DNA of 64,000 nucleotides from UBA11051 sp964390495 (GCA_964390495.1 CAYMIN010000006.1:110748-174747); one strand, 5' to 3'. Shown: positions 1-8,825, numbered from the stretch's first letter. The notes: generated by a model from the letters alone, not told the origin. Numbers and translations are program-made.

Positions 1-8
1 CAATCGTA

Positions 9-851
9 GTGATCTACAACTTCCTTTCGCGTCTATGGAGCAAACACCCAGCCATACTGATCCTTTTGACACTGCTCATTATCGCCTTGGCTTTTCTTCG
101 GTATCTGCATGTACTGGGTCTTCGTCAACTGGCGATAGAAAGAGCCAAACACCTAGAGGAATTGCGGCGACGAGAGGCCGAAGAGCGTCAGCGACTACGG
201 ACCAAGGAGGACAATAAACTTGCCGAAATGGAGCTTAGCGGCTTGGGTTCTGCGGTGAACATGGAAGCACTATCGCCACGCGGGTTCGAGCAGGCCTGCG
301 AGAGGCTCTTTCGGTGTATGGGGTATCGGACGAAACTCACGGTGGCCTCTGCCGATGAAGGTGTGGACATTGAGATTTGGAGGGATAACCAGTTCGCGAT
401 CATTCAGTGCAAGCACTATTTCAACCGATCAGTCGGCAACATGATTGTCCGCGAGTTGATAGGGACAGTGATAGCTAGCGGTGCTGACAGCGGCTATCTA
501 CTTACCTCAGGATACTTTACCCAACCCGCGCAGGAGGTTGCTAACCGTGAATCGTACATTTATCTCTGGGATCAAACTAGGATTATTGAGATCACCAGAG
601 AAATCGCGAGTATTGATTTCCTGGATAAGTCTGTGATTCTCAAACACGATCCTCCAGAGTCTCGTGCCCCTCAGTCCCGAGGCGATGGCGCATCTGCCAA
701 TCTCGATGATGGTACTGTACCGATTGCCGTTGGATTTGGATACGTACTTAGGCGTCTATCTGTCGTTTATGAATCATTCGCCGACCGACTCGATAGGATT
801 AGTGGTCCGCCCTATCGTACTCACCGCAAGCCTCCCAGATCTGACGATTGA
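9..851 (+). CDS. Membrane-anchored Mrr-like restriction endonuclease
   Basis: Probable nuclease of the Mrr/RecB-like restriction endonuclease fold. A hydrophobic segment at about residues 15-37 should anchor it in the membrane, followed by a charged coiled-coil-like stretch rich in E and R (about 45-70). The catalytic domain begins near residue 85 and carries the D-Xn-E-X-Q-X-K pattern of the family: GVDIEIW at about 118-124 and IIQCKH at about 131-136. Family knowledge: such enzymes cleave modified or foreign DNA, and some with membrane segments are of unknown role. The start used is GTG at position 9. The window begins 8 bases earlier, so a longer N-terminus cannot be excluded. The gene looks less GC-rich than its neighbours, which suggests transfer. 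No methyltransferase is adjacent, which fits a type IV-like stand-alone enzyme. Confidence 0.75.
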   Translation: MIYNFLSRLWSKHPAILILLTLLIIALAFLRYLHVLGLRQLAIERAKHLEELRRREAEERQRLRTKEDNKLAEMELSGLGSAVNMEALSPRGFEQACERLFRCMGYRTKLTVASADEGVDIEIWRDNQFAIIQCKHYFNRSVGNMIVRELIGTVIASGADSGYLLTSGYFTQPAQEVANRESYIYLWDQTRIIEITREIASIDFLDKSVILKHDPPESRAPQSRGDGASANLDDGTVPIAVGFGYVLRRLSVVYESFADRLDRISGPPYRTHRKPPRSDD

Positions 852-1065
852 CACGACTGCACGCAGAATGCTAAATAACCTCCTTCCGGTCACGCTAGAA
901 GGATTCGCCCTACCCCGTATCGACTTGATCCCCCATGCGCTGCCCGCTTGCGAAGCTGCATGTCCAAGGGGAAGTGACGCGGGCCTGGCAAGTCGCCGGG
1001 GCCGCAGACTGATCTCCGGACGCTGCCGCCGGCGCAAGCCTCAATATCTCCGTTTATCTTGCGGG

Positions 1066-2472
1066 CTAGAGCGCGTGGCGGTCCTTGATCTCGAGGTAGC
1101 GATTGACTGCGGCGACGGTCAGGGCCTGTGGCGTGGTGTCCAGGACCAGCACACCTCGGCGCGTTATTGCGGAAAGGGCCTCTCTTCTGTCACCAATTGC
1201 CGCGATGGCTACCGCCTTTTCGTACGCCTCGAAAGCGCCGGCGGGGTCCTGGGCTGCGGCTGCCTGCAGGTCCGGGTCTTGTATCGCCACCAGCAGGGGC
1301 AGATGCCGGGGAAAGAGCGAGGCCATCCCCGACAGCAACCGCGCTGAGGCGTCCTTGTCAATCAAGTCTGTGAAGCATATCACCAGCGAGCGCTTGCGTG
1401 AGCGGCTGAAGAGCGTGCTGAAAGCCAAGCCATAGTCCGGCTCGTGCAAGCGCGCCTCCAGCCCGTACAAAGCCTCGGCAATGCGCCCGACCTGCGCCTT
1501 GCCCTTGCTTGGCGGGACGAACTGCTGCACCGCGTCGGCAAAGGCCAGCAGGCCGACGCGGTCGTCGCGCTCGGTGGCGACATAGGCCAACATCAGGGCC
1601 GCGTTGATGGCATAGTCGAGCTTCGACATCGCCGCCGTCCGCGTAGGCTCCCGGCCGCCCTCCGCAGCTTTGGCAGGCAAGCTGGCGGTGCCCGCCATCA
1701 TCCGGCCGCTGTCAATCATTATCATCAGACTCTGGCTGCGCTCCGTCTCGTACTGGCGGGTGGTCGGCTTGTGGCGGCGAGCCGTCGCCTTCCAGTCAAT
1801 GTGCCGGAACTCGTCATCGGGCACATAGTCGCGCAAGCTCTCGAACTCCGTACCCATCCCCAGCCGCCGGTAGGGGTGATAACCGGCCTGTGTCAGCCGG
1901 CCCGCGCGCGCCAGCTCCTCATAACGCGCCACTTCCGCCAGGTTGGGATAGACCGCTACCTCGCGCCCGGCGGCAATCGTCCTCTGCCAATACGTCAGGC
2001 CCAGAAATGACAGCCCGCGGAAATGCAGATTTCCGAAGCTATAATCGCCCCGCGCCGGCGGCATCGTCCGGTAGCTGACCTGCTGGGTCGTGAAGGGAGC
2101 AACGACCAGGCGCTGCAGCCGCTGCGGCGTGCGGAACCGTGCCGGCGGATCGTCCTTGACCAGCATCCGCAGAAGGAAGCGGGTGCGACTGCGCACGCTG
2201 ATGGTCACTCGATTCTCAGCACCGACCGAGAGCTTGTCAGGGGTGTGCCTGGAGGCGGTGAATACAGCGGTGCGGCGGGCCAGCAGATGGTCGGCGGCCA
2301 TCAGCAGCAGCACCCCGGCGGCGCTGTAGGACGCCCACGGAGTCAGGTGCGGCTGGGTCACGCCCAGGGCCATAATCCCCGCCGGCAACAAGAGCAGTAT
2401 TAGGCCAAAGAGGGTGATCAACGGGCCGTCTTCCTCCAAGCAATCTCCCAACGCAGACACAAGCAACCGCAC
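1066..2472 (-). CDS. DUF58 domain protein
   Basis: Membrane protein of the DUF58 family. Two hydrophobic segments lie near the N-terminus (about residues 20-66). The family signature RHIDWKATARRHKP lies at about 222-235, followed by a von Willebrand A-like strand and metal-site start at MIMIDSGRMM (about 248). Families of this type usually sit beside a MoxR AAA ATPase and often a transglutaminase-like protein; neither is here. The start is uncertain. GTG at 2472 lies 3 bases after the stop of the upstream gene, but its Shine-Dalgarno match is weak. An in-frame TTG about 17 codons in, with GGAGG upstream, is an alternative that would begin just before the first membrane segment. The tight spacing argues for co-transcription with the deacetylase-like gene. 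Exact cellular role unknown. Confidence 0.85.
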   Translation of the reverse strand: MRLLVSALGDCLEEDGPLITLFGLILLLLPAGIMALGVTQPHLTPWASYSAAGVLLLMAADHLLARRTAVFTASRHTPDKLSVGAENRVTISVRSRTRFLLRMLVKDDPPARFRTPQRLQRLVVAPFTTQQVSYRTMPPARGDYSFGNLHFRGLSFLGLTYWQRTIAAGREVAVYPNLAEVARYEELARAGRLTQAGYHPYRRLGMGTEFESLRDYVPDDEFRHIDWKATARRHKPTTRQYETERSQSLMIMIDSGRMMAGTASLPAKAAEGGREPTRTAAMSKLDYAINAALMLAYVATERDDRVGLLAFADAVQQFVPPSKGKAQVGRIAEALYGLEARLHEPDYGLAFSTLFSRSRKRSLVICFTDLIDKDASARLLSGMASLFPRHLPLLVAIQDPDLQAAAAQDPAGAFEAYEKAVAIAAIGDRREALSAITRRGVLVLDTTPQALTVAAVNRYLEIKDRHAL

Positions 2473-2475
2473 GTT

Positions 2476-3948
2476 CTAGGCATTCTTCACCAACGGCCGG
2501 TAGGACCACGACTGCAGCTTGCACTGCAGGTTCATGGCGCTGGTATCGTAGCAGGCCGGGGCTGCAATCGAGCTGGCTGTGGCGTTTTGGAATATCGGAA
2601 ACTCCGCGCACTTGGGCAGGCCGGCCACCGGCTCCACGGTGACTTGCTCGGGTAATTCATCCCGTGAGAACGCCTGCGCCAGGGCCATCAGCACCTGCGC
2701 CGGTCCGGCGTTGACACCATGAGCCCGAATCGCGTGTGGCGTCCGTCCGTGCGCCATCGTGTAGGCATATACCGCCCGCGCCGCAATCAGGCAGTTGGCG
2801 CGCGTCAAGGTCACCGGCTCGGTCATTTCCGGCACCGCTTTGACGGGCCCCAGGGTGCGCCGCACCTGCAGCCTCTGCGCCAGCTTGTTGTACAGCATCA
2901 TGTGCTCGCCCAGAGTCGCCAGCAGAAACAGCGCATCGGCCACCGAAACGGTTGTATCGGCGACCCTCACCGCGTCGAAATCCTGCAGCAGCCGGCGCGC
3001 CATGTCCTTGACCTGTGCCAGCGTCAGCCACTGGCCGACCGGCTCATCGTGGCGGTCGAGGTACTGCTTCATGCTGAGAACTTCCACGTCATTGCGCGAG
3101 GCCAGCCATTGAGCGGCGCGGCGCGTCCACTGGTAGTGGGCCTCGACATCCGCCGGTGTGCGCATGACCGCCTGGCGCCACTGCCGGTCCTGGGGGAAGG
3201 GGCCGACCGGGCCGAACTCCGCGCCGATGCGGAAGGGCAGATCGCAGTCATACAGGCCCCAGTACTCCGCGCACACCCAGCATGACGGATGCCCCACGAT
3301 GCTGACATGATCGTGACCCTTGGCTAGCTGCCGGTCAAACGCCTCCTGGAACTCGCGCAACTCCGCCTCGGGATCTACAGTCGGTTTCACCCGCTCCGGG
3401 TGCAGCGGATCATAGGCCATCGCAAAGCTGCCCTGATAGCCGACGGTGCGCTTGGCCCTACCGGCAAACAGCATGTCCATGACCCAGCCGTTGTGGGGCA
3501 TGTCATCACCGAAGCCGCCGTTGACCGCCCGCACGCCACCCAGCCGCATCGCATGGGTAGTGGCCGGACTGTGATTGCACTCATGCGACACGCAGGCGGT
3601 GGGGAACTGGCCGGTGACCTCGGCCACTTCATTCAGCCCCGGCATCTCGATACTCAGCGCCTTGGCCAGCGCGGTATCCCAATCGTACTTCACGCCATAG
3701 ACCAGCGCCGGCTCGGGATACTCGAACCAGAAGTTGCCGTGGTAGCAGATGTCATGCTCGCGCATCGCGGCGATGACATCATCGCGGGCATTGAGCCGCA
3801 GGAAGCGCGCCTTCTGACCGGCGGTGAACAGATTCAGCGGCACCCCCACCTCGCTGTGGATTTGACACAGCCGCAGCAAGGCGTCATCGGATTCATGATT
3901 GAAGGTATCTTCGCAGTCCAGCCCGATGAATACCGGTGTCTTGGCCAT
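2476..3948 (-). CDS. Polysaccharide deacetylase-like protein
   Basis: The N-terminal part resembles a NodB/polysaccharide-deacetylase (beta/alpha)7 barrel. FIGLDCEDTFNHES (about residues 7-20) supplies the catalytic and metal aspartates. HDICYHGNFWF (about 65-75) and VSHECNHSP (about 120-128) supply histidines, and VSIVGHPSCW (about 215) is a later strand with histidine. No signal peptide is visible, so it should act in the cytoplasm, unlike classical chitin or peptidoglycan deacetylases. The last ~200 residues form a helical domain I do not recognise. AAGGG precedes the ATG. A weak promoter (TTGTGC, 18-base spacer, TATAGC) can be read on the minus strand at 3996-4025. The gene probably forms a two-gene unit with the DUF58 gene downstream. 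Substrate unknown. Confidence 0.65.
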   Translation of the reverse strand: MAKTPVFIGLDCEDTFNHESDDALLRLCQIHSEVGVPLNLFTAGQKARFLRLNARDDVIAAMREHDICYHGNFWFEYPEPALVYGVKYDWDTALAKALSIEMPGLNEVAEVTGQFPTACVSHECNHSPATTHAMRLGGVRAVNGGFGDDMPHNGWVMDMLFAGRAKRTVGYQGSFAMAYDPLHPERVKPTVDPEAELREFQEAFDRQLAKGHDHVSIVGHPSCWVCAEYWGLYDCDLPFRIGAEFGPVGPFPQDRQWRQAVMRTPADVEAHYQWTRRAAQWLASRNDVEVLSMKQYLDRHDEPVGQWLTLAQVKDMARRLLQDFDAVRVADTTVSVADALFLLATLGEHMMLYNKLAQRLQVRRTLGPVKAVPEMTEPVTLTRANCLIAARAVYAYTMAHGRTPHAIRAHGVNAGPAQVLMALAQAFSRDELPEQVTVEPVAGLPKCAEFPIFQNATASSIAAPACYDTSAMNLQCKLQSWSYRPLVKNA

Positions 3949-4042
3949 TGTTTTCCCTTGACCCGTGCGAGGTTGGGTATTCTGAGTCGTATTTCGCTAT
4001 AAGTACCCATAGCCCTCTTGCACAATTGCACCATGACGCAAG

Positions 4043-4084
4043 AAGCGCGCCCTCCGCTGATAGCGGATAGCGGAGGGCGCGCTT
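4043..4084. repeat. Perfect 16-bp inverted repeat, 10-base loop
   Basis: AAGCGCGCCCTCCGCT at 4043-4058 pairs exactly with AGCGGAGGGCGCGCTT at 4069-4084. The loop is 10 bases. It lies downstream of aspS on the minus strand and could stop or stabilise that transcript. There is only a short T run after the stem, so a classical intrinsic terminator is not certain. A structured repeat element is the alternative. Confidence 0.7.
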
Positions 4085-4121
4085 GTGGAGGTGCCACCGT
4101 TCCTGGCGTTGCCGTAGCCTT

Positions 4122-4182
4122 GCGGAGCGGCCGCATACGAGGCCTGAGCTTGTCGCAGGCTGAGAATCCGGCCCAGCCGTTG
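4122..4182 (-). repeat. Dispersed intergenic repeat, family D
   Basis: Reverse-strand copy of an element also at 16335-16394 and 39821-39881. Shared core: CAACGGCTGGGCCGGATTCT, then a variable middle, then a segment ending TATGCGGCC(C/G)CTCCG. The middle contains a short palindrome that differs among copies. Found only between genes in this window. Confidence 0.65.
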
Positions 4183-4188
4183 CGGTTT

Positions 4189-4230
4189 TCCCCTCTCGCT
4201 CTGCGAGAGGGGAATTGAAGGGGTGAGGGC
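4189..4230. repeat. Pyrimidine/purine hairpin repeat, family B
   Basis: CCCCTCTCGC at 4190-4199 pairs with GCGAGAGGGG at 4203-4212 around a 3-base loop, followed by GAAGGGGTGAGGGC. It closely resembles the element inside hypF at 19605-19644, and more loosely those at 9639, 29112, 35812, 37074 and 62616. Confidence 0.65.
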
Positions 4231-4263
4231 TGCCGGCGCCCCGCTGGCCTATCAGGCTTGCAC

Positions 4264-6054
4264 CTAGTCTTGCGGCGGGAGGTTGAGTTTGATATGCAGC
4301 TCGCGCAGCGCCTCCAGGTCCACCGGGGCGGGCGCTCCCGACATCAGACACTGCGCCTTTTGGGTCTTGGGGAAGGCGATGACTTCGCGGATATTGTCCT
4401 CGCCGGCCATCATCATCACCAGCCGGTCGAAGCCCGGCGCGATGCCGCCGTGCGGCGGGGTGCCGTACTCGAAGGCCTTGAGCATGAACCCGAAACGCTT
4501 CTCGGCCTCCTGCTCGTCAAGGCCCATCGCCCCGAAGACCTGCTGCTGGATGTCGCGGCGGTGGATCCGGATGCTGCCGCTGCCCATCTCGGTGCCGTTG
4601 ATGACCACATCGTAGGCCAGCGCGCGCACCCGGCCCGGGTCGCTTTCCAGGTGCTCGAAATCCTCCGGGTGGGGCATGCAGAAGGGATGATGCTCGGCGT
4701 CCCAGCGCTTGTTCTCGGCGTCCCAGGTAAACAGCGGGAAGTCCGAGACCCACAGCGGGACGAAAACATTTTCGGGTATCAGGTTTTCGCGGCGGGCGAG
4801 CTCGCGCCGTACCCAGTCCAGGGCTTCGGCCACAATCGCCGGCTCGTCGGCGACCATCAGCAGCAGGTCGCCCGGCTCGGCCTCAAAGGTCGCGATGATC
4901 CGGCTCACTTCCTCAGGCGTAAAGAACTTGGCAATCGGCGAATCGAAGCCGCTCTCGATCACCCGTAGCCAGGCCAGGCCCTGGGCCTTGTGCTGCTGGG
5001 CGAACTCGGTAAGGTTGTCAAGCTGGGCTCGCGGGTACTGCCCGCAGCCTTTGGCGCAGATGCCCTTGACCTGCCCGCCCTTGGCGACAGCGCCCGAGAA
5101 CACCTTGAACTCCACCTCTCTAGCGATATCGCTCAGGTCCACAAACTCCATGCCGAAGCGCAGGTCCGGCTTATCGGTGCCATACTTCGCCAGCGCCTCA
5201 GCGTAGGTCATGCGCGGGAAGGGGATCGCCAGCTCGACACCGATGGTCTCCCGGAACATGGTGTGGAAGAGCCGCTCGGTCAGCTCATAGATGTCCTCAC
5301 GGTCAATAAACGACATCTCAATATCAATCTGGGTATGCTCGGGTTGCCGGTCGGCGCGCAGGTCCTCATCGCGGTAGCAGCGGGCGAGCTGGAAGTACTT
5401 CTCGACCCCCGCGACCATCAGAAGCTGCTTCATGATCTGAGGGGATTGCGGCAGGGCGTAGAAGTTGCCCGGACTGACGCGACTGGGCACCAGATAATCG
5501 CGGGCGCCTTCGGGGGTGGGCCGGAACAGCACCGGCGTCTCCACTTCCCAGAAGCCCTCATTGCTGAGGAAGTTACGCACCGCCTGCGCCGCCCGGTGTC
5601 GCAGTTGCAGGTTGCGCTGCATCCGCTCGCTGCGCAGGTCCAGATAGCGGTATTTCATCCGCACCATGTCGTCAACTTCCCCCGCCTCGGCCACCGAGAT
5701 CGGCGGCGTCTCGGCGGAGTTGAGCAGCTCGGCGTCGTGAGTTACCACCTCGATCTCGCCGGTGGCCAGATTCGGGTTCTCGGTGCCTTCCGGGCGGTGT
5801 CTGACCTCGCCCCTGACGGCCAGCACATACTCGCTGCGCACATCATGGGCCATCTGCCACGCCGCGTTGGCGATTTCCGGGTCGAAGACCACCTGCACCA
5901 GTCCCGAGCGGTCGCGCAGGTCAATGAAGATCAGCCCGCCGTGGTCCCGTCGGCGGTGCACCCAGCCGTTGAGCGCGACCTGCCGGCCGATATGCTCCGG
6001 GCGCAGCTCGCCGCAATTGTTGGTGCGCTTGATGAATGAGGATGGACAGCCCAT
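4264..6054 (-). CDS. aspS: Aspartyl-tRNA synthetase
   Basis: Class II aminoacyl-tRNA synthetase that charges tRNA-Asp, 596 residues, typical for the bacterial form. An OB-fold anticodon-binding domain occupies the first ~110 residues (VALNGWVHRRRDHGG, LRDRSGLVQVVF). The catalytic core follows, with motif 2 CYRDEDLRADRQPEHTQID near 215-235, an inserted GAD-type domain, and motif 3 GIAPGFDRLVMMMAG near the C-terminus. The start is placed at ATG 6054 rather than a TTG-type start at 6087. AGGAGG at 6062-6067 is 7 bases before this ATG, and the extra 11 residues lack family similarity. It is the last gene of the hisS-containing minus-strand group. No GatCAB gene is in view, so I cannot say whether the enzyme also charges tRNA-Asn. 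Confidence 0.97.
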   Translation of the reverse strand: MGCPSSFIKRTNNCGELRPEHIGRQVALNGWVHRRRDHGGLIFIDLRDRSGLVQVVFDPEIANAAWQMAHDVRSEYVLAVRGEVRHRPEGTENPNLATGEIEVVTHDAELLNSAETPPISVAEAGEVDDMVRMKYRYLDLRSERMQRNLQLRHRAAQAVRNFLSNEGFWEVETPVLFRPTPEGARDYLVPSRVSPGNFYALPQSPQIMKQLLMVAGVEKYFQLARCYRDEDLRADRQPEHTQIDIEMSFIDREDIYELTERLFHTMFRETIGVELAIPFPRMTYAEALAKYGTDKPDLRFGMEFVDLSDIAREVEFKVFSGAVAKGGQVKGICAKGCGQYPRAQLDNLTEFAQQHKAQGLAWLRVIESGFDSPIAKFFTPEEVSRIIATFEAEPGDLLLMVADEPAIVAEALDWVRRELARRENLIPENVFVPLWVSDFPLFTWDAENKRWDAEHHPFCMPHPEDFEHLESDPGRVRALAYDVVINGTEMGSGSIRIHRRDIQQQVFGAMGLDEQEAEKRFGFMLKAFEYGTPPHGGIAPGFDRLVMMMAGEDNIREVIAFPKTQKAQCLMSGAPAPVDLEALRELHIKLNLPPQD

Positions 6055-6111
6055 GCGGTCGCCTCCTGGGTTGCTAGCAACTTCCACCAGGTCCGGGGGG
6101 AAAGACGGCGC

Positions 6112-6630
6112 TTAGTGCTCCTCCAGTTCTCCTACCAGACGCCGTTCATACTCGGCGACGTCGTCCCGCAGCTTGATACCGATGATGGTGAAAACCACCC
6201 AGCTTATCGCCAAAAATATCGTAAACCACTGCACGCTGCCGAGCATGAAGTAGAGCACCAGCCCCATGATCGCGATGCTCTCGGCCAGCGCCGCTTGCAG
6301 CACCAGACTCCTGAACACCGACGCCGAACCGCGGCGATTCCGCACTAACGGCGCGACACCGACCACGGCAACCAGCCCGATAGCGGCCGCCAGTGCCAGA
6401 AACAGATAAATCAAAAACTTCGGCCCGACCGGCTGCGGCGGCGCAACCTGTTCCATGACAAAGACGATTACACCGTAGATAACGGTTGCCAGCGATACCG
6501 CCACCAGCACGATATAGAGCCGCAGCGTCATCCGCTGGGCCTTCTCCACGCAGAAACCGCAGAGAATGCAGTTGCCGGCCTCATCCGTCGTCGTCGGCTG
6601 ATTACATTTCGGGCAGTGCAATGTTCTCAT
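6112..6630 (-). CDS. Zinc-ribbon membrane protein
   Basis: Unrecognised 172-residue protein. It begins with a short zinc ribbon (CPKC at residues 6-9, then CILCGFC at about 21-27), followed by four hydrophobic segments at about 34-58, 69-95, 105-130 and 132-152 and a charged tail. It lies between hisS and aspS, 40 bases after hisS and 57 bases before aspS, and is probably co-transcribed with both. That position does not by itself show a role in translation. Function unknown. Confidence 0.75.
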   Translation of the reverse strand: MRTLHCPKCNQPTTTDEAGNCILCGFCVEKAQRMTLRLYIVLVAVSLATVIYGVIVFVMEQVAPPQPVGPKFLIYLFLALAAAIGLVAVVGVAPLVRNRRGSASVFRSLVLQAALAESIAIMGLVLYFMLGSVQWFTIFLAISWVVFTIIGIKLRDDVAEYERRLVGELEEH

Positions 6631-6670
6631 CTGCTTATCCCCCGGGCCGGCTCAGCCCATGCCGAAAATC

Positions 6671-7948
6671 CTAGAGCGTTGACCTGCGCAAGAACTCGCC
6701 CAACTCCCCGATTGCCACCTCTTCCTGCTCGCCGCTGTGCATATCTCTGACGGTCACGGCGCTTTTCGCCAGCTCATCATCGCCGACGATCAGAGCTGCG
6801 GCAAAGCCTTCGCTGTCGGCGTGGCGCAACTGGGCCCGCATCGAGCGTCGGCGATAGTCCACATCCGCCCGCAGGCCCTGGCCGCGCAGCTCGGCTGCAA
6901 GCTTCAGCCCCGCCTCCCACGCCGCCTCGCCTAACGTGACGATGAAGCAGCCGCTGCGCTCCGCCTCGGCCTGGACCACTCCAAGCTGTTGCCGCACCAG
7001 CAGCACGCGCTCAACGCCGATGCCGACGCCCACACCCGGCGTCGGCTTGCCGCCCATTTGCTCCACCAACCCGTCGTAACGCCCGCCGCCACCGATCGAA
7101 CTCTGGGCGCCGATGCCCTCGGCTATGAACTCGAACGCCGTGCGGGTATAGTAATCCAGCCCGCGCACGATATACGGATCAAGCTCATAAGCGATGCCCA
7201 GCAGGTCCAGATACGCCTGCACTTGCGCGAAGTGCTCGGCGCAGTCCTGGCACAGAGTATCCAGCATCGTCGGCGCTTGGCGTAGCACCGCCCGACACTG
7301 GTCCTGCTTGCAGTCAAGCATCCGCAACGGGTTCTCGTCATAGCGCCGCCGGCAATCCTCGCACATTCGGTCCAGCTTATCGGCGACAAAGCCCTTGAGC
7401 GCCTTCACATACTCCGGCGCGCATTTGGGGCAGCCGACCGAATTGAGCTTGAGCACCGCCTTGTCAATCCCCACGGCCTCATAGAACTCGGCGGTCGCCT
7501 GGATAATCTCGACATCCACCGCCGGGCTGGCTGAGCCGATCGCTTCGAGGCCGAACTGGGTATGCTGGCGGTAGCGGCCGGCTTGGGGCCGGTCGTAGCG
7601 AAAGATCGGCGCGATGTAGTAGAGCTTCACCACCCGCTCGGGGTCCTGCTGCATCAGATGATTTTCCAGATAGGCCCGCACCGCCGGCGCGGTACCTTCA
7701 GCCCGCAAGGTCAGGCTGCGACCGCCCCGGTCCGCGAAGGTGTACATCTCCTTCGACACGATGTCGGTCCCGGTCCCCACCGACCTGATAAACAGTTCGG
7801 TATCCTCAAAAACCGGTGTGCGCACCTCACTGAAGCAGTGCCGCCGACACAACTCGACGAAGCCGGCCTCGACCTCGTGCCACTGGCCGACCTCATCGGG
7901 AGTCACATCATTTGTCCCGGGTGGCCTTTGGTACTTAATATTCAACAC
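6671..7948 (-). CDS. hisS: Histidyl-tRNA synthetase
   Basis: Class II synthetase charging tRNA-His, 425 residues, normal for bacterial HisRS. The N-terminal RPPGTNDVTPDE is the usual opening. Motif 2 lies around RYDRPQAGRYRQHTQFG (about 117-133). The histidine-specific motif RGLDYYTRTAFEF lies at about 259-271, followed by SSIGGGGRYDGLVEQMGG. The last ~90 residues form the anticodon-binding domain. The insertion region carries CPKC and CEDC-type cysteine pairs (about 170-215), seen in some HisRS but not required. The start is probably GTG at 7948; the adjacent TTG is possible. hisS-aspS linkage is common in bacteria. Here the two are separated by one small membrane gene. Confidence 0.97.
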   Translation of the reverse strand: MLNIKYQRPPGTNDVTPDEVGQWHEVEAGFVELCRRHCFSEVRTPVFEDTELFIRSVGTGTDIVSKEMYTFADRGGRSLTLRAEGTAPAVRAYLENHLMQQDPERVVKLYYIAPIFRYDRPQAGRYRQHTQFGLEAIGSASPAVDVEIIQATAEFYEAVGIDKAVLKLNSVGCPKCAPEYVKALKGFVADKLDRMCEDCRRRYDENPLRMLDCKQDQCRAVLRQAPTMLDTLCQDCAEHFAQVQAYLDLLGIAYELDPYIVRGLDYYTRTAFEFIAEGIGAQSSIGGGGRYDGLVEQMGGKPTPGVGVGIGVERVLLVRQQLGVVQAEAERSGCFIVTLGEAAWEAGLKLAAELRGQGLRADVDYRRRSMRAQLRHADSEGFAAALIVGDDELAKSAVTVRDMHSGEQEEVAIGELGEFLRRSTL

Positions 7949-8035
7949 TCCCCAGCCGTGGGTACATCCCTACTCATCTTCTGCCGCAAATGCTGGCCCT
8001 GGCGCAGGCGTGCTTAACAGGTAGGCAATCGCGCC

Positions 8036-8620
8036 TCAGGAGCCCTTCTTTTCGTCGCCTTCCGCCTCCAGCACTAGGCGACCGGCTGCCGCGGCCGCCA
8101 TAATCTCCATATAATAAGGATGGCGGGAAAGTACGAAAAGCTGGTACTCGGCAGCCAGAGCCAGAATCAACAGCGCGTAGTAAATGCCCAGGCCCATACC
8201 GGCGGCGACCACGGCGCTGAAGGCGATCGCCACTCCCACTACCGTCAGCGCCTGGCTGGAACCGGCCACGCTGTTGAATACCACGGACGCGTAATCCGCC
8301 AAGGTATCGCTCTTGACCCGCCGCCCATCCCGCTCCACCAGCCTAACGATGCGCCGCGCCAGCCGCTGCGCATTTGTCCAATGCCCGTCAATCGTGAAGG
8401 CTACCAGAAAAAGCATCGCGCTGATGGCAAAGATCGCTTGGAAGTTGACCTCCAACTGTCGCGGCTCTATCGCAAAGTCCGCAGCCTCCACCGCATCAAC
8501 CGCCAGCGTCAGCACCAGGCATACCACCAGCGGCAGCAGTCCCCACGCCAGCCATCTGCGCCGCAGTCCCTGGCGTGTGGTCCGCAGTTTGATCTGGGTC
8601 TTGTCAGCAGATTTCATCAT
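8036..8620 (-). CDS. Small integral membrane protein of unknown function
   Basis: 194 residues with a basic N-terminus and hydrophobic segments at about 25-47, 58-82 and a long pair at about 125-165. There are no cysteines or recognisable catalytic motifs. The start is at the first of two adjacent ATG codons. It is first in the minus-strand group that continues with hisS, and a good promoter (8727-8755) lies 107 bases upstream. I do not recognise the family. Confidence 0.65.
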   Translation of the reverse strand: MMKSADKTQIKLRTTRQGLRRRWLAWGLLPLVVCLVLTLAVDAVEAADFAIEPRQLEVNFQAIFAISAMLFLVAFTIDGHWTNAQRLARRIVRLVERDGRRVKSDTLADYASVVFNSVAGSSQALTVVGVAIAFSAVVAAGMGLGIYYALLILALAAEYQLFVLSRHPYYMEIMAAAAAGRLVLEAEGDEKKGS

Positions 8621-8726
8621 CGCTATCGTCCGAGGGTATTCGAGTACCGCCTGAAGTGTAGATAGCCGCCGCGACAGCGCGATCCCTACGGCACCGCTTA
8701 GATACGGCCTCCGCCGCGACCGCTTG

Positions 8727-8755
8727 AGTATAGCAACTGGCTACCCGCAAGTCAA
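8727..8755 (-). promoter_or_regulatory. Sigma-70-type promoter for the hisS-aspS group
   Basis: On the minus strand, TTGACT (8755-8750) is separated by exactly 17 bases from TATACT (8732-8727). Both hexamers differ from consensus by one base. The expected transcription start is near 8720, giving a leader of about 100 bases before the gene starting at 8620. Confidence 0.75.
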
Positions 8756-8796
8756 TCTGGCAGCCTGCCGGCGGTTCTGAGAATTGCGCGCCCCAA

Positions 8797-8825
8797 TTGG
8801 CCGTTGGGCCCGCCCGTGGTATAAT
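8797..8825 (+). promoter_or_regulatory. Sigma-70-type promoter for the PHP phosphatase gene
   Basis: TTGGCC (8797-8802), a 17-base spacer and a perfect TATAAT (8820-8825). The predicted start near 8832 leaves a very short leader before GGAGG (8834-8838) and the GTG start at 8845. The longer reading frame from TTG at 8797 would begin inside the promoter and is therefore unlikely. Confidence 0.75.

Larger units (their letters stand above)
3949..4263. other. Intergenic stretch carrying three palindromic repeat elements
   Basis: This 315-base gap between the deacetylase-like gene and aspS has no plausible gene. It contains a perfect 16-bp inverted repeat (4043-4084), a copy of the CAACGGCTGGGCCGG repeat in reverse orientation (4122-4182) and a CCCCTCTCGC hairpin element (4189-4230). 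Weak promoter-like hexamers for the deacetylase-like gene lie at 3996-4025 on the minus strand. Confidence 0.7.

Noticed and set aside
664..1347. Plus-strand open frame overlapping the Mrr-like gene and the DUF58 gene
   Set aside because: It overlaps one real gene on the same strand and one on the other, and its translation lacks domain features.
4990..6039. Open frame opposite aspS (349 codons)
   Set aside because: The opposite strand encodes a complete aspartyl-tRNA synthetase; the antisense frame has no motifs.
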